DNA from: JAUPVS01 sp037139495
GTDB lineage: Bacteria; Patescibacteriota; Saccharimonadia; Saccharimonadales; JAUPVS01
Assembly: GCA_037139495.1 (NCBI GenBank)
Contig: JBAXGG010000002.1
Location: 1-55,776, forward strand
Direction: 5' to 3'
DNA: 55,776 bases
In this document: positions 1 to 7,899 of the stretch, one piece after another
Position numbering within the stretch: the first letter of the stretch is position 1
Layout of the letters: the number at the start of each line of letters is the position of its first letter
Notes under the pieces: generated by a model
Database searches by the model: none
The model's input: only the letters and a program-made list of their open reading frames with translations
What the model was told of the DNA's origin: nothing
Translations under genes and position numbers: made by a program

Positions 1-63
1 GGCATATAAAGTGTATGTGAACCATTTGATTACATTGTACTATATTTATTAAAACCGATGATG

Positions 64-95
64 ATAGTTGCAATAGCGTCTACAGTGGCCCTCCA
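64..95 (+). repeat. Copy A of a 32-bp repeated element
   Basis: This copy matches three others at 30480-30510, 31772-31803 and 32403-32434. The layout is ATAGTTGCAATAGC, nine variable bases, then GGCCCTCCA. It is the only copy on the + strand and it is not followed by a hairpin terminator. A short open frame ending with TAA at 50-52 lies just upstream, so it may also follow a gene whose body lies left of the window. Confidence 0.6.
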
Positions 96-161
96 AGCAT
101 AAGCACTATAAATATGCCAAGATTCTTAAATGGTTAGCTTTGGCATTACTGGCCTATCCGA

Positions 162-266
162 TTAACGCTCTACTGGTCGGGCAAGATTGCTAATTTCTTT
201 GGGACCGTGCTGATCTAGTCGTTTCAGTTCGACGAGTACGTCACTGTTCGAGTTTAACTGTGACAT
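162..266 (-). CDS. Possible 34-aa protein coupled to the LytR-type gene
   Basis: The ATG overlaps the stop codon of the LytR-type gene (TAATG), a usual arrangement for translational coupling. The 34-residue product is hydrophilic and charged, begins MSQLNSNSD and ends LARPVER, and has no membrane segment. I do not recognise a family. Support is only the coupled start and an uninterrupted frame, so it may be chance. Confidence 0.3.
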   Translation of the reverse strand: MSQLNSNSDVLVELKRLDQHGPKEISNLARPVER

Positions 267-1423
267 TATTTCGTCGCTGTTGATGTCGGCGTACTAGAAA
301 ACAGCTGGTCCAGTAAGGCCTGGATTTGCGAGTAGTTATCAAGCCCGGCGGCAGGTATCAACGTAGACTGACCATCAGCGCTTGTGTAGTTGCGTAAATA
401 ATTAACTTTGTTGTAATCGTTGAGACTTACAGATTTAATGTCGGCCGAGTTTATACCCTTAGTGAGATTACTTAAACGGCGGATATTGCCGAGCGACAGG
501 TCTATCTTGGCATTTTTCCCAACTGCATCAAATAGATTACTGATTTTTACTGGGTTGGTTAAGACGCCAGCGCTGGTGGCCTTGTCTTTTAGGGCAAGCA
601 ATATTTGACGCTGGTAGCCAGTTCTGTCGAAGTCACTGACTACACCATAGGAACCAGGGCCATCACCCCGTGATCGGGCTAAGTTCAAGGAAATCTGGCC
701 GTCAAGATGATTGACCCCGTTGGGAAGTTTGAGATTAGTGTAAGGGTCGTAAACACCGTATTTGCTTATACTATTTATTGTTAAGTTAACGCCACCAACA
801 GCATTTACAGTGTCCCGGAAGGCGGTATAGTCTATCAGCGCATAATAATCAATTGGGATACCAAGTTTTTGGCTAAGAGTTTTCTCGAGTAGGCCCATCC
901 CGCCGATTGGGTAGCCGGCTTCGTTAAATTTGCTGCCGTAAACATTCGCAGCATTAATTTTAGAATAGCCCTGCCCAGGGATATTTACGTATAGATCGCG
1001 AGGGATGCTCATTAAAAATGCAGTTTTATTGTTCGGGTTAATGCTAATTAGCATGATTGAATCGGTCAGTTCGGCACCATCATGGCCCGGGTCATCGGCC
1101 GAATTACCAGCTAGTAATATATTAATCCGACCCCTGTCCTCTCCTTTCAGCTTGGAGTTATCAAACAAGCTCCAAATACTAGTGCCTAATTTGCCGGTAT
1201 TAATATAGGCTTTATAGCCTAGCCATCCACCCGTTAGCAGGGCGACAACAAACAATGCCAAGAAAGTTCGCTTAAAAAGCTTCTTCCAGCCAAACCCCGG
1301 CCCATTAGTCGGCCGCTTGACGATTGGGGGCGCCCGCAAAGTACCATCACGCAAGTCTGGCAAGCTACGACTGACCTGATAATTAGCATTGGCCTTTTTC
1401 GGCGTCTTGACGGGTTTCTTCAT
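266..1423 (-). CDS. LytR-CpsA-Psr (LCP) family cell-wall glycopolymer ligase
   Basis: LCP proteins transfer lipid-linked glycopolymers onto peptidoglycan on the outer face of the membrane. The 385-residue product has a basic cytoplasmic N-terminus (about 1-48), one membrane segment (about 50-72, rich in L, V and A) and an extracellular LCP domain from about residue 95. Family hallmarks visible are NILLAG, the strand SIPRDLYV with the conserved arginine and aspartate, and the arginine cluster around RSRGDGPGS and DFDRTGYQRQ. A TATAAT lies about 17 nt before the start. It fits an actinobacterial or Gram-positive type of wall. Which polymer it attaches cannot be told from here. Confidence 0.93.
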   Translation of the reverse strand: MKKPVKTPKKANANYQVSRSLPDLRDGTLRAPPIVKRPTNGPGFGWKKLFKRTFLALFVVALLTGGWLGYKAYINTGKLGTSIWSLFDNSKLKGEDRGRINILLAGNSADDPGHDGAELTDSIMLISINPNNKTAFLMSIPRDLYVNIPGQGYSKINAANVYGSKFNEAGYPIGGMGLLEKTLSQKLGIPIDYYALIDYTAFRDTVNAVGGVNLTINSISKYGVYDPYTNLKLPNGVNHLDGQISLNLARSRGDGPGSYGVVSDFDRTGYQRQILLALKDKATSAGVLTNPVKISNLFDAVGKNAKIDLSLGNIRRLSNLTKGINSADIKSVSLNDYNKVNYLRNYTSADGQSTLIPAAGLDNYSQIQALLDQLFSSTPTSTATK

Positions 1424-1464
1424 ATGTTTACTTACAACTTATTATACCTGAAAACAGCTGAGAT

Positions 1465-1956
1465 TCAGCTGTTAGTACCCGGCTCCTGATCCCAAACTTC
1501 AAAGTTAAAATTCATACCATTTTCGGCTTGGGACGGTTCCTGGAAAGTTAATTTGAATTTATTCTCAAATTTTGGAAAAAACTTTGTGCACTCAAAATCA
1601 CCGGCAATCCGTGTTAGGTAAATTTTTTGAGTTACTGGTAATAATTTAGCGTACACGGCCGCCCCGCCAACAATCCAAAGTGTATTATTGCTATCCTGGT
1701 ACGTCTTAAGCAGATCAGTAATATCCTCAATCGGTTCAAAGCCAGCCTCGAGCTTAGTATTGGGTCGTACTATCACTAGGTTGCGGCGATTCGGTAATGG
1801 CTCAGCAAATTCAGAGTACATGTTATAGCCCATCAAAACCGGATGACCTATAGTTTTATCACGAAAATAAGCTTTATCAGTTGGCAGATCCCAAGGAATA
1901 CCTCTTGCCGTAGCTAAGCCCATCTTTTCGTCAACAGCCGCGATTGCGTAGATCAT
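1465..1956 (-). CDS. folA: Dihydrofolate reductase
   Basis: Reduces dihydrofolate to tetrahydrofolate with NADPH. The 163-residue length is normal. Visible hallmarks are the N-terminal strand MIYAIAAVDEKMG, GIPWDLPTDK carrying the substrate-binding Trp and catalytic Asp, and the NADPH-binding WIVGGAAVY. The usual MGRxTYES motif is altered to MGYNMYSEF, which is a modest departure at the cofactor site. The ATG overlaps the folC stop codon by 4 bp (ATGA), so the two are co-translated. Together with glyA at 8.9-10.2 kb it marks a retained folate-recycling pathway. Confidence 0.95.
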   Translation of the reverse strand: MIYAIAAVDEKMGLATARGIPWDLPTDKAYFRDKTIGHPVLMGYNMYSEFAEPLPNRRNLVIVRPNTKLEAGFEPIEDITDLLKTYQDSNNTLWIVGGAAVYAKLLPVTQKIYLTRIAGDFECTKFFPKFENKFKLTFQEPSQAENGMNFNFEVWDQEPGTNS

Positions 1957-3206
1957 TTAAACTCCTTTATTAGTGGACGTATAAGATTAAGCAAATAGAA
2001 TGATCCGGTGATTAGTAGAACAGTTTCTGGGCGATCTCTCAGGACAGCTAGAGCTTTTACTGGCTCAGGAACGACTTCAAGTGATTTAATGCCGGCCTTT
2101 ATAGCCGAGGATTTAACTAGTTCGGAGTCAATTGACCACCGGGGCAAATCTTGCTCAACCTGAAAGGTAGTAATGATGAGATGATCGATAGCAGCATGGA
2201 GAGCAAGCATTTTTTCATCCAAATTGTCATTCTTGTCATGACTAAAACTGACGATGGCAGCAATTTTTTGATCGGTATACTTTTCTTTAACACTCTTGCA
2301 CAGGGCTAGGATCTTTTGATTATTGTGAGCACCGTCAAAAATTAAGGTTTTATTACCAATGCTTTTTATTTCCATACGAGCTGGGATAATGGTTTGAGCG
2401 CTTGCTTTAGCCTGGGAATCGGTAAACAAGAAACTATCACGCTCGGCTAACAGCTCCACGGCTGCCCTGGCCAAGCACCAGTTACGCTGTTGGAATAAGG
2501 GCAGTTGCTTTGGAGCCTTAACGACCTCCATGACTCCCAGGCTAGCACCAACTTTATCAGCTCGCCGCTTAACGGCGTCCAAGACAGGCTGACCCTGCCG
2601 GTTCATAACAACCAGGTTACCGGCCTGAATAATACCAGCCTTCTCGCCAGCAATCGTCACTACGTCGTGTCCTAACATTGCCGTGTGGTCGAGGCCAATG
2701 TCTGTTATGACGGCAATCTTATTAGGATTTTTAATAATGTTGGTGGCGTCTAAGCGGCCACCTAGCCCGACTTCGACCACCGCGTAATCAACGGCTTGGG
2801 ATGCAAATACCCAATAAGCGAAGGCCACTAAAAGCCCAAAGTAACTCGGTTTATTGTTTTTAACAGCTGGCAAATCTACAAATTCGCCAAATAGTCGGCA
2901 AAATTCGGCTTCCGGCAGGGGCTGGCCATCAAGCTGTACGCGTTCGTTTATATTGTCAACATGAGGTGAAACTGTCAGACCAACTGTCTTACCGGTCCTT
3001 TGTAACATATCAGAAATGTAATAGCACGTAGAAGTCTTTCCGGAAGTACCTGCCACATGTATAATTTTGACTTTCTCCTGGGGATTTCCCAGTTCGTTCA
3101 TTAAAGCCTTCATATCATCTAATGCAAAGCTCCAGTTAACCGACTGGAATTTGGGAATATAATCATGCAAGACTGTAGCTACTTGTGATAGATTGGAAAT
3201 TTTCAT
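1953..3206 (-). CDS. folC: Folylpolyglutamate synthase / dihydrofolate synthase
   Basis: Mur-ligase family enzyme that adds glutamate to folates. The 417-residue product shows the ATP-binding loop AGTSGKTST (the family usually has GTNGKGS), SPHVDNINER, the metal and folate region VEVGLGGRLDATN, and GLDHTAMLGH. It is upstream of folA with a 4-bp overlap. A TACAAT lies 10 nt before the ATG, in the short gap shared with the divergent ZIP gene. Confidence 0.92.
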   Translation of the reverse strand: MKISNLSQVATVLHDYIPKFQSVNWSFALDDMKALMNELGNPQEKVKIIHVAGTSGKTSTCYYISDMLQRTGKTVGLTVSPHVDNINERVQLDGQPLPEAEFCRLFGEFVDLPAVKNNKPSYFGLLVAFAYWVFASQAVDYAVVEVGLGGRLDATNIIKNPNKIAVITDIGLDHTAMLGHDVVTIAGEKAGIIQAGNLVVMNRQGQPVLDAVKRRADKVGASLGVMEVVKAPKQLPLFQQRNWCLARAAVELLAERDSFLFTDSQAKASAQTIIPARMEIKSIGNKTLIFDGAHNNQKILALCKSVKEKYTDQKIAAIVSFSHDKNDNLDEKMLALHAAIDHLIITTFQVEQDLPRWSIDSELVKSSAIKAGIKSLEVVPEPVKALAVLRDRPETVLLITGSFYLLNLIRPLIKEFK

Positions 3207-3232
3207 ATTAACTGATATTGTACAGTAGAATC

Positions 3233-3958
3233 ATGGAACAAGTTCTATTAGCTTTTGCTACCTTTTTATCAACCCTCGCTGGCGGCATTGTTGCTATTAA
3301 AAACAAGCGTTATATTCATCACATTCTGGGATTTACAGCTGGGATTATTTTAGGCGTCATCGCTTTTGACATATTACCGGAACTATTTAAGATTGTTCAT
3401 GCCAGTAATCTGGATGCCACGTGGCCAATGATCGCTTTAGTGGTTGGCTTTTTAGCTTTTCACATCCTAGAAAAAAATGTATTGATCCATCATGCCCACG
3501 AAGAAGAATACGGCAAACACCGTCACCCTCAGGTTGGCATTGTATCCGCTCTGGCCCTAAGTGGTCATAGCTTTCTGGATGGTGTTGGCATCGGCTTAGG
3601 CTTTCAGGTTAGCTCAACAGTTGGTCTGGCAGTAGCGATTGCAGTAATCGGTCATGATTTTGCTGACGGGCTAAATACGGTAAGTTTAATGCTGTCTCAC
3701 AAAAACAGTGTCAAACGATCAGTTAGCATGCTGGTTGTAAATGCTTTTGCACCAGTACTGGGTGTCTTATCAACCATGTTCTTCCAGATCTCCGATGCTA
3801 ACCTGGTTATCTATCTTGGATTCTTTGCTGGCTTCCTGCTATACATTGGCGCTAGTGACATTTTGCCTCAAGCTCACGAAGAAACATCCTCACGCATTAC
3901 TATTGGCCTAACTGTTTCTGGCGCGGCAATGATGTTTGTTTTGACCCGTTTTATTTAA
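3233..3958 (+). CDS. ZIP family divalent metal transporter
   Basis: Integral membrane carrier for zinc, iron or manganese. The open frame extends to a TTG at 3218, but the ATG at 3233 starts directly before the first hydrophobic segment and is preferred (241 residues). About seven to eight membrane segments are visible. The family metal-site helices are present: a His-rich cytoplasmic loop (HHAHEEEYGKHRH) and the paired motifs ALSGHSFLDGVGIG and GHDFADGLNT. It is divergent from folC, and its 3' end overlaps the NUDIX gene by 4 bp, convergently. Confidence 0.92.
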   Translation: MEQVLLAFATFLSTLAGGIVAIKNKRYIHHILGFTAGIILGVIAFDILPELFKIVHASNLDATWPMIALVVGFLAFHILEKNVLIHHAHEEEYGKHRHPQVGIVSALALSGHSFLDGVGIGLGFQVSSTVGLAVAIAVIGHDFADGLNTVSLMLSHKNSVKRSVSMLVVNAFAPVLGVLSTMFFQISDANLVIYLGFFAGFLLYIGASDILPQAHEETSSRITIGLTVSGAAMMFVLTRFI

Positions 3959-4443
3959 TTGTTGTTTATAGCCTTTTTGAGTTTTTCGCCGTATAGTTTC
4001 ATGAACTTAGGGAACTGTGAGTGGATTGGCTGCGGAAGTTCGTCTAATTTAAACCAGCCGTACTTATCAAACATATCCGGTTCACAGATCTTAACCTTTT
4101 TAGGGTCGACCAAAACAGCAAAGTAGAGTGCCAACCAGTGAGTCGGCTGGCCGTCGGGAGTTTCGCGAAAGGCATCCATATAGCCTAGAAACTCAATATA
4201 AAGGGGCTCTACACCATACTCTTCTTTAACCTCTCGGCGAAGATTATCTTCGACTGCCTGTCCGTGTTTCAGCCCACCCCCGCCGGTATCCCAATTACCA
4301 TGTTCATCGCGAGAATTCTTGCTACTTTGCGCCAAAAAGAGCTTGCCTTTGCCGTCGTGACACATAAACGCTGTCGTAACGCCAGTGAAGCTAATACCCT
4401 TATGTTTACGAAGATCTTCTTGAGAAAGTTTTTTTACAGCCAT
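3955..4443 (-). CDS. NUDIX hydrolase
   Basis: NUDIX enzymes cleave nucleoside diphosphates linked to another moiety. The box reads GGGLKHGQAVEDNLRREVKEEYG, which fits G-x5-E-x7-RE-U-xEE-x-GU except that the first Glu is Gln. The metal-binding REVKEE core is intact. The length of 162 residues is typical. The substrate cannot be predicted. The N-terminal part (AVKKLSQEDLRKHKGIS) resembles the ADP-ribose or mutator class only in general layout. Confidence 0.87.
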   Translation of the reverse strand: MAVKKLSQEDLRKHKGISFTGVTTAFMCHDGKGKLFLAQSSKNSRDEHGNWDTGGGGLKHGQAVEDNLRREVKEEYGVEPLYIEFLGYMDAFRETPDGQPTHWLALYFAVLVDPKKVKICEPDMFDKYGWFKLDELPQPIHSQFPKFMKLYGEKLKKAINNN

Positions 4444-4475
4444 CTATGAGATAATGATAGAGAAGTTTAATATTC

Positions 4476-4913
4476 ATGCAAGGATTAAACCATGTCGTCT
4501 TTGGCAGCCTGATAGGCTTGACCATTAAACAGCCTGCTTTGGCGGTGCCCTTAGCATTGGGCTCACATTTTGCCCTAGATATGATTCCGCACTACGGGGA
4601 GCACCATCTCACCAAACTCGGGACTAAACTTTTTCATGCCAGAGCTCTGGCAGACATAGTTTTTTCTTTTGGTTTCGGGTTTTGGCTATTGTCCTTAACC
4701 CCCCCGAACCCTCAAGTACTGATTATTTGTATGGTTGTGGCAGTGTTGCCGGATTTACTTTGGCCTTTAGCCCTATATATTAAACATTCGGGTCCCGTCT
4801 GGGCGTTTTTTTCTTTCCATAAAAAAATTCAACACGAGAGCCCTTGGGGCATTTACATTGAGATTATCTGGTTCTTAATTACTGGCGGTCTGGTTTACCG
4901 ATTAGCGGTATAA
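4476..4913 (+). CDS. Small membrane protein, DUF457/YdjM-like
   Basis: The 145-residue product has about three to four membrane segments. The N-terminal pattern NHVVFGSLIG followed by GSHFALDMIPHYGEHH places histidines and an aspartate as in the YdjM/DUF457 group of membrane-bound predicted metal-dependent hydrolases. That assignment is by resemblance only. The next gene starts 8 bp downstream with its own -10-like box. Confidence 0.7.
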   Translation: MQGLNHVVFGSLIGLTIKQPALAVPLALGSHFALDMIPHYGEHHLTKLGTKLFHARALADIVFSFGFGFWLLSLTPPNPQVLIICMVVAVLPDLLWPLALYIKHSGPVWAFFSFHKKIQHESPWGIYIEIIWFLITGGLVYRLAV

Positions 4914-4914
4914 T
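4909..4914 (+). promoter_or_regulatory. -10 box for the gene at 4921
   Basis: TATAAT ends 6 nt before the ATG at 4921, so transcription would begin at or next to the start codon (leaderless). Confidence 0.6.
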
Positions 4915-4920
4915 GAATAC

Positions 4921-5358
4921 ATGAGGCGAATGCATAAGATTATACTAAGAAAAACCGCGTTTATTTACATTGTATTTGCCTTGATCCTGTTGCCTTGGAC
5001 GTTGTACCTGGCTCAGTCTCTACCAACCCAACATCTTAATATACACTGGGACATAAGCTGGGTTGGCCTAAACGTTATACTGCTATTTTCCCTCTTGGCG
5101 ACCGGTATATTTTCCTACTACCAATCACGCTGGACTGTAATCACAGCTACGATGTTAGGTAGCCTGTTACTGCTAGATGCTTGGTTCGATATACTTAGCC
5201 AGCGTGGTGGTGATGACCTTCAGCAGGCCATACTGCTAGCCATCCTAATTGAAATCCCGATTGCGATCGCTAGCTTTATTTTGGCCGGTCGAGCCTTAAT
5301 AAAAAATGACACCCGGGTAATGCCCAAGCTCCAGGTACATAATCCACGAAAAAAATGA
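4921..5358 (+). CDS. Membrane protein of unknown function
   Basis: The 145-residue product has four predicted membrane segments (about 12-30, 42-62, 70-90 and 97-122) and a basic C-terminus. I do not recognise the family. A perfect TATAAT 6 nt before the ATG decides the start. The second Met (4930) is possible but less well placed. Confidence 0.75.
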   Translation: MRRMHKIILRKTAFIYIVFALILLPWTLYLAQSLPTQHLNIHWDISWVGLNVILLFSLLATGIFSYYQSRWTVITATMLGSLLLLDAWFDILSQRGGDDLQQAILLAILIEIPIAIASFILAGRALIKNDTRVMPKLQVHNPRKK

Positions 5359-5616
5359 TACGGATAACAGCTTACGTGAGTTGATTTCGGGAATGCAACA
5401 ATGCGGGCCTTTGCGAATAGTGGAATCGTCGGAAATACAGTTATAACATAGCAACTTTCCAAAAGCTGTTTGGCCGGTTAGCATGGCTGCCTTGCGTTCA
5501 GAATGCTAGGCTAAGCCTAGTCGTAACACCGTATAGTCAATGAGTTATGATTTATTTATACTTGTTATAATTTATAAATAAAGTCTTTAGTATTTCAAAA
5601 ATGCCTAAAAGTAACT
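5359..5616. other. Intergenic region with a 15-bp palindrome
   Basis: No convincing gene is seen. A perfect palindrome, CTAGGCT-A-AGCCTAG, lies at 5506-5520. AT-rich sequence with TATACT and TATAAT words follows near 5560-5580. It could be an operator, a terminator or part of an unrecognised RNA. Confidence 0.4.
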
Positions 5617-5693
5617 TGGTGCGCCCGGACGGATTCGAACCGCCGACACCTGGTTCCGAAGACCAGTGCTCTAATCCGCTGAGCTACGGGCGC
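5617..5693 (-). tRNA. tRNA-Arg (anticodon TCG)
   Basis: Full cloverleaf on the minus strand: acceptor GCGCCCG pairs with CGGGCGC, the anticodon arm is CTGGT-CTTCGGA-ACCAG, the T arm contains GGTTCGAATCC, and the CCA end is encoded at 5617-5619. Confidence 0.95.
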
Positions 5694-5743
5694 CTAACAC
5701 CACAGATTATAACAGATAAGCCTCAGGGGTAGCTAGAAGATCT

Positions 5744-6358
5744 TCAAATTAAAGTTTTCCAGTAGTACCAAAAGTGATTCATGATAATAAATATAATCAT
5801 GGCGTACCAAAAAACTAGAATGTCACCGTGATGCTTCTGAATAAAGGCCACTAGCTCCTTTAGTGATTTCGGGGTCGTGATTACGCCTGTCCGTAAATTG
5901 TAAAGAGTGGTGTACCAAAAGATTGGCATTGTAACTGTCCAAACCACCATACACCATGGGCAAAGTGCCCGGATAGTGAAAATACTTTGATACTGTAGCC
6001 AAGTAAGCAGGCCAATCGCTAGGATAGTACCGCTTTGCAAACCTAACCAGAACCAACGGCTGAGCTTTTGTGGCTGTAAGCCAGCTATCAGAGCCATGCC
6101 GATAGTGATAACTATGGCAAAGCCAGCAACACCCATCAAAGAGTTCGGAAAACCAGCGACGGCAGACTGCTGAGTTTTAATAACTGATCCACAGCTAATT
6201 AGTGGGCTTAGGTTACAGTTGGGCACAAAGTTAGGGTTCTGTATAAGTTTGATTTTATCCAGCGTTAGTTCAAACGAAGCTAAGAAACCGATAACTCCAC
6301 CAATAGTCAGGATGTACGGCCAAGTTCGATCCAAAGTTAATTCAGATTTTTTACTCAT
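5744..6358 (-). CDS. Vitamin K epoxide reductase (VKOR) family protein
   Basis: In bacteria VKOR reoxidises a periplasmic or extracytoplasmic DsbA-like oxidase and passes electrons to quinone. The 204-residue product has about five membrane segments. Both redox cysteine pairs are visible: C48 and C56 in the loop NCNLSPLISC, and the active CPWC at 133-136. The conserved serine (PNSLMG, about 73) is present. The thioredoxin-like partner is neither fused nor adjacent, so it must lie elsewhere. A TATAAT lies 13 nt before the ATG. Confidence 0.95.
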   Translation of the reverse strand: MSKKSELTLDRTWPYILTIGGVIGFLASFELTLDKIKLIQNPNFVPNCNLSPLISCGSVIKTQQSAVAGFPNSLMGVAGFAIVITIGMALIAGLQPQKLSRWFWLGLQSGTILAIGLLTWLQYQSIFTIRALCPWCMVVWTVTMPIFWYTTLYNLRTGVITTPKSLKELVAFIQKHHGDILVFWYAMIIFIIMNHFWYYWKTLI

Positions 6359-6399
6359 GAGCTTAGTTTCTATTATAGCGCACTATATTCAACCCAAGG

Positions 6400-6405
6400 T
6401 ATAAT
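6400..6405 (+). promoter_or_regulatory. -10 box for the gene at 6412
   Basis: TATAAT ends 6 nt before the ATG at 6412. No Shine-Dalgarno sequence fits in the gap. Confidence 0.6.
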
Positions 6406-6411
6406 AAACTC

Positions 6412-6696
6412 ATGAATAAACCCACCTCTTTGTCTACTTTTGCCAGCCCTGAAGAACAGGATGCATATGCACAGTCTCTTTTGCGAGTCGTAGCGCTAGA
6501 CTATGAAAAACAAAGAGCCCAAACACCGGTTACAAAACATATATTTTCCAAAAAACGTCTGATTATTCTGGCCGTTTCTACTATTATTAGCATCTTATCA
6601 TTTTGGGTCGTGTCTTTGGCCGGCAAACAATCCAATAATTCATCATCTCAGATCATTAACAGTGCCAAAACTTTTAACGATCCAAATAAATACTAG
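6412..6696 (+). CDS. Single-pass membrane protein of unknown function
   Basis: A 94-residue product with a soluble N-terminal half (about 1-48), one membrane segment (about 49-69) and a short Asn/Ser-rich tail. There is no recognisable family. The TATAAT at 6400 supports the start. It converges with the prepilin-like gene with no bases between the two stop codons. Confidence 0.6.
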   Translation: MNKPTSLSTFASPEEQDAYAQSLLRVVALDYEKQRAQTPVTKHIFSKKRLIILAVSTIISILSFWVVSLAGKQSNNSSSQIINSAKTFNDPNKY

Positions 6697-7260
6697 TTAC
6701 TTGAGTAAATCAGCTTTGGCAGCCATAAATACTGTATCAATTTTACCGCTATCGTTAACTTTAAACGAAACCACTAGGTCGTTAGCCGACTTCCCTACGA
6801 CTGTCCGGTCCCCAAAGTATTGCTTATAGGAGCCCCCTTGGTAAACCGCTAATGTCACTGCTGGTAACGCGAAGTTCCATGGTGAAGTCCCAGCACTCAG
6901 ATAATCAAGATCCTTGACGGCCAAAGCAGCCGATTCAGTACCACCCTTTCCGGAGGCGGCAATCACAACCGTAACTGTATCGGCCATGTAACCTTCTAAC
7001 GCGGCGGTATTTTGCGTTTCGATTGAAGCGGCAATATTTTCTTTAAGGGAGTCCGAAATAGGTTTAATTGTTGTTGAGGCAGCTGCCGGAGCTGGAGTAG
7101 TTATTGTTTTTGCTGGCGTCGCTGTTTTTGTAGCAGTGACGGTTGTTTTTTTATGATTATTCTTATGGTAAATATACCAACAAGTGACGCCGATCACCCC
7201 TATCGCTGCTACTATTAATAATATTCCAATGACACCAAAGCCCTGCTGTTTATTCTTCAT
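6697..7260 (-). CDS. Prepilin-like secreted protein
   Basis: The N-terminus MKNKQQG then FGVIGILLIVAAIG resembles a type III (prepilin) signal: a short basic leader, Gly before the cut, Phe at +1 and a long hydrophobic helix. The usual Glu at +5 is absent. A Thr/Ala/Pro-rich linker (about 40-68) is followed by a small globular domain of about 110 residues. It may be a minor pilin or simply a lipid-anchored or secreted protein. 187 residues. Confidence 0.6.
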   Translation of the reverse strand: MKNKQQGFGVIGILLIVAAIGVIGVTCWYIYHKNNHKKTTVTATKTATPAKTITTPAPAAASTTIKPISDSLKENIAASIETQNTAALEGYMADTVTVVIAASGKGGTESAALAVKDLDYLSAGTSPWNFALPAVTLAVYQGGSYKQYFGDRTVVGKSANDLVVSFKVNDSGKIDTVFMAAKADLLK

Positions 7261-7307
7261 AGCTATAGTTTACCTAATATGCCAGCACTAAGCCATAGTG
7301 CTTATGG

Positions 7308-7835
7308 TTACTGCTTAGAGGGGGGCAATAGTTTTGGTGTTTGCTGGCCGCGCTGCAAAGTTTGCCCTAGTACTTCGAAAACTCGAATCGCTTGATCTCT
7401 GCTCATCCCTACTCGGGCAATTGGGTTAGCTTGGCCGTTGCCTTGGGCTTGTAAGAAATTCATCACTAAACCTTGATTATTGGCCACTACATTCACGACA
7501 TCGCTATACATAATCCGGTTGTCTGGCTGCATTAACATAACGATCGGTTTGGTCGGTTCTTCATTGATACTCCCAGGGATTATAGCCTGGTCATAACCGG
7601 CTAACTCCCATAACTGAACAGCTTCATCCTCTTGGGGATCTAAGTGACTGATTAACAGCAGTAATACGTCTTCGCTCGGACGACGCTCACCTTGTTCAAT
7701 CCGTTCCAGGTTATCAGGGTCAATCTCGACGGCACCAGAAACTTCAGCTAAACTTTGATGCAGACTTTCGCGCAGACGTCTTAAACGGAATCCTAAATTT
7801 TTATACGGTGACTGGTTGTATTTCTGCTCACTCAT
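7308..7835 (-). CDS. XRE-type HTH protein with DUF3467-like C-terminus
   Basis: Residues about 12-75 form an XRE/Cro helix-turn-helix (FRLRRLRESLHQSLAEVSGA through RIEQGERRPS). The C-terminal part, about 95-160, has the order D-V-V-N-V-V, N-F-L, ARVGMSRDQAIRVF, resembling the DUF3467 fold. A perfect TATAAT lies 6 nt before the ATG. It is divergent from murB, so it may control that promoter, which is an inference. 175 residues. Confidence 0.75.
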   Translation of the reverse strand: MSEQKYNQSPYKNLGFRLRRLRESLHQSLAEVSGAVEIDPDNLERIEQGERRPSEDVLLLLISHLDPQEDEAVQLWELAGYDQAIIPGSINEEPTKPIVMLMQPDNRIMYSDVVNVVANNQGLVMNFLQAQGNGQANPIARVGMSRDQAIRVFEVLGQTLQRGQQTPKLLPPSKQ

Positions 7836-7841
7836 AATCTA

Positions 7842-7847
7842 ATTATA
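7842..7847 (-). promoter_or_regulatory. -10 box for the XRE gene at 7835
   Basis: TATAAT on the minus strand ends 6 nt before the ATG. Confidence 0.6.
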
Positions 7848-7885
7848 TGGTACGTCTGCTGTCTGGTCATTGCAAGCAAAAGCCG

Positions 7886-7891
7886 TATAAT
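7886..7891 (+). promoter_or_regulatory. -10 box for murB
   Basis: TATAAT lies 8 nt before the ATG at 7900 and only 2 nt before the in-frame ATG at 7894. This favours 7900 as the start. Confidence 0.55.
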
Positions 7892-7899
7892 AAATGATA

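Noticed and set aside
2..52. A + strand frame entering from the left edge and ending in TAA at 50-52, just before repeat A
   Set aside because: Only 16 codons are visible, with no family signal. It could be a gene end or chance.
77..193. A + strand frame with a hydrophobic stretch (KILKWLALALLAYPINALLVG)
   Set aside because: It has no plausible start codon and overlaps repeat A and the coupled minus-strand frame. It is perhaps a decayed fragment, but cannot be supported.
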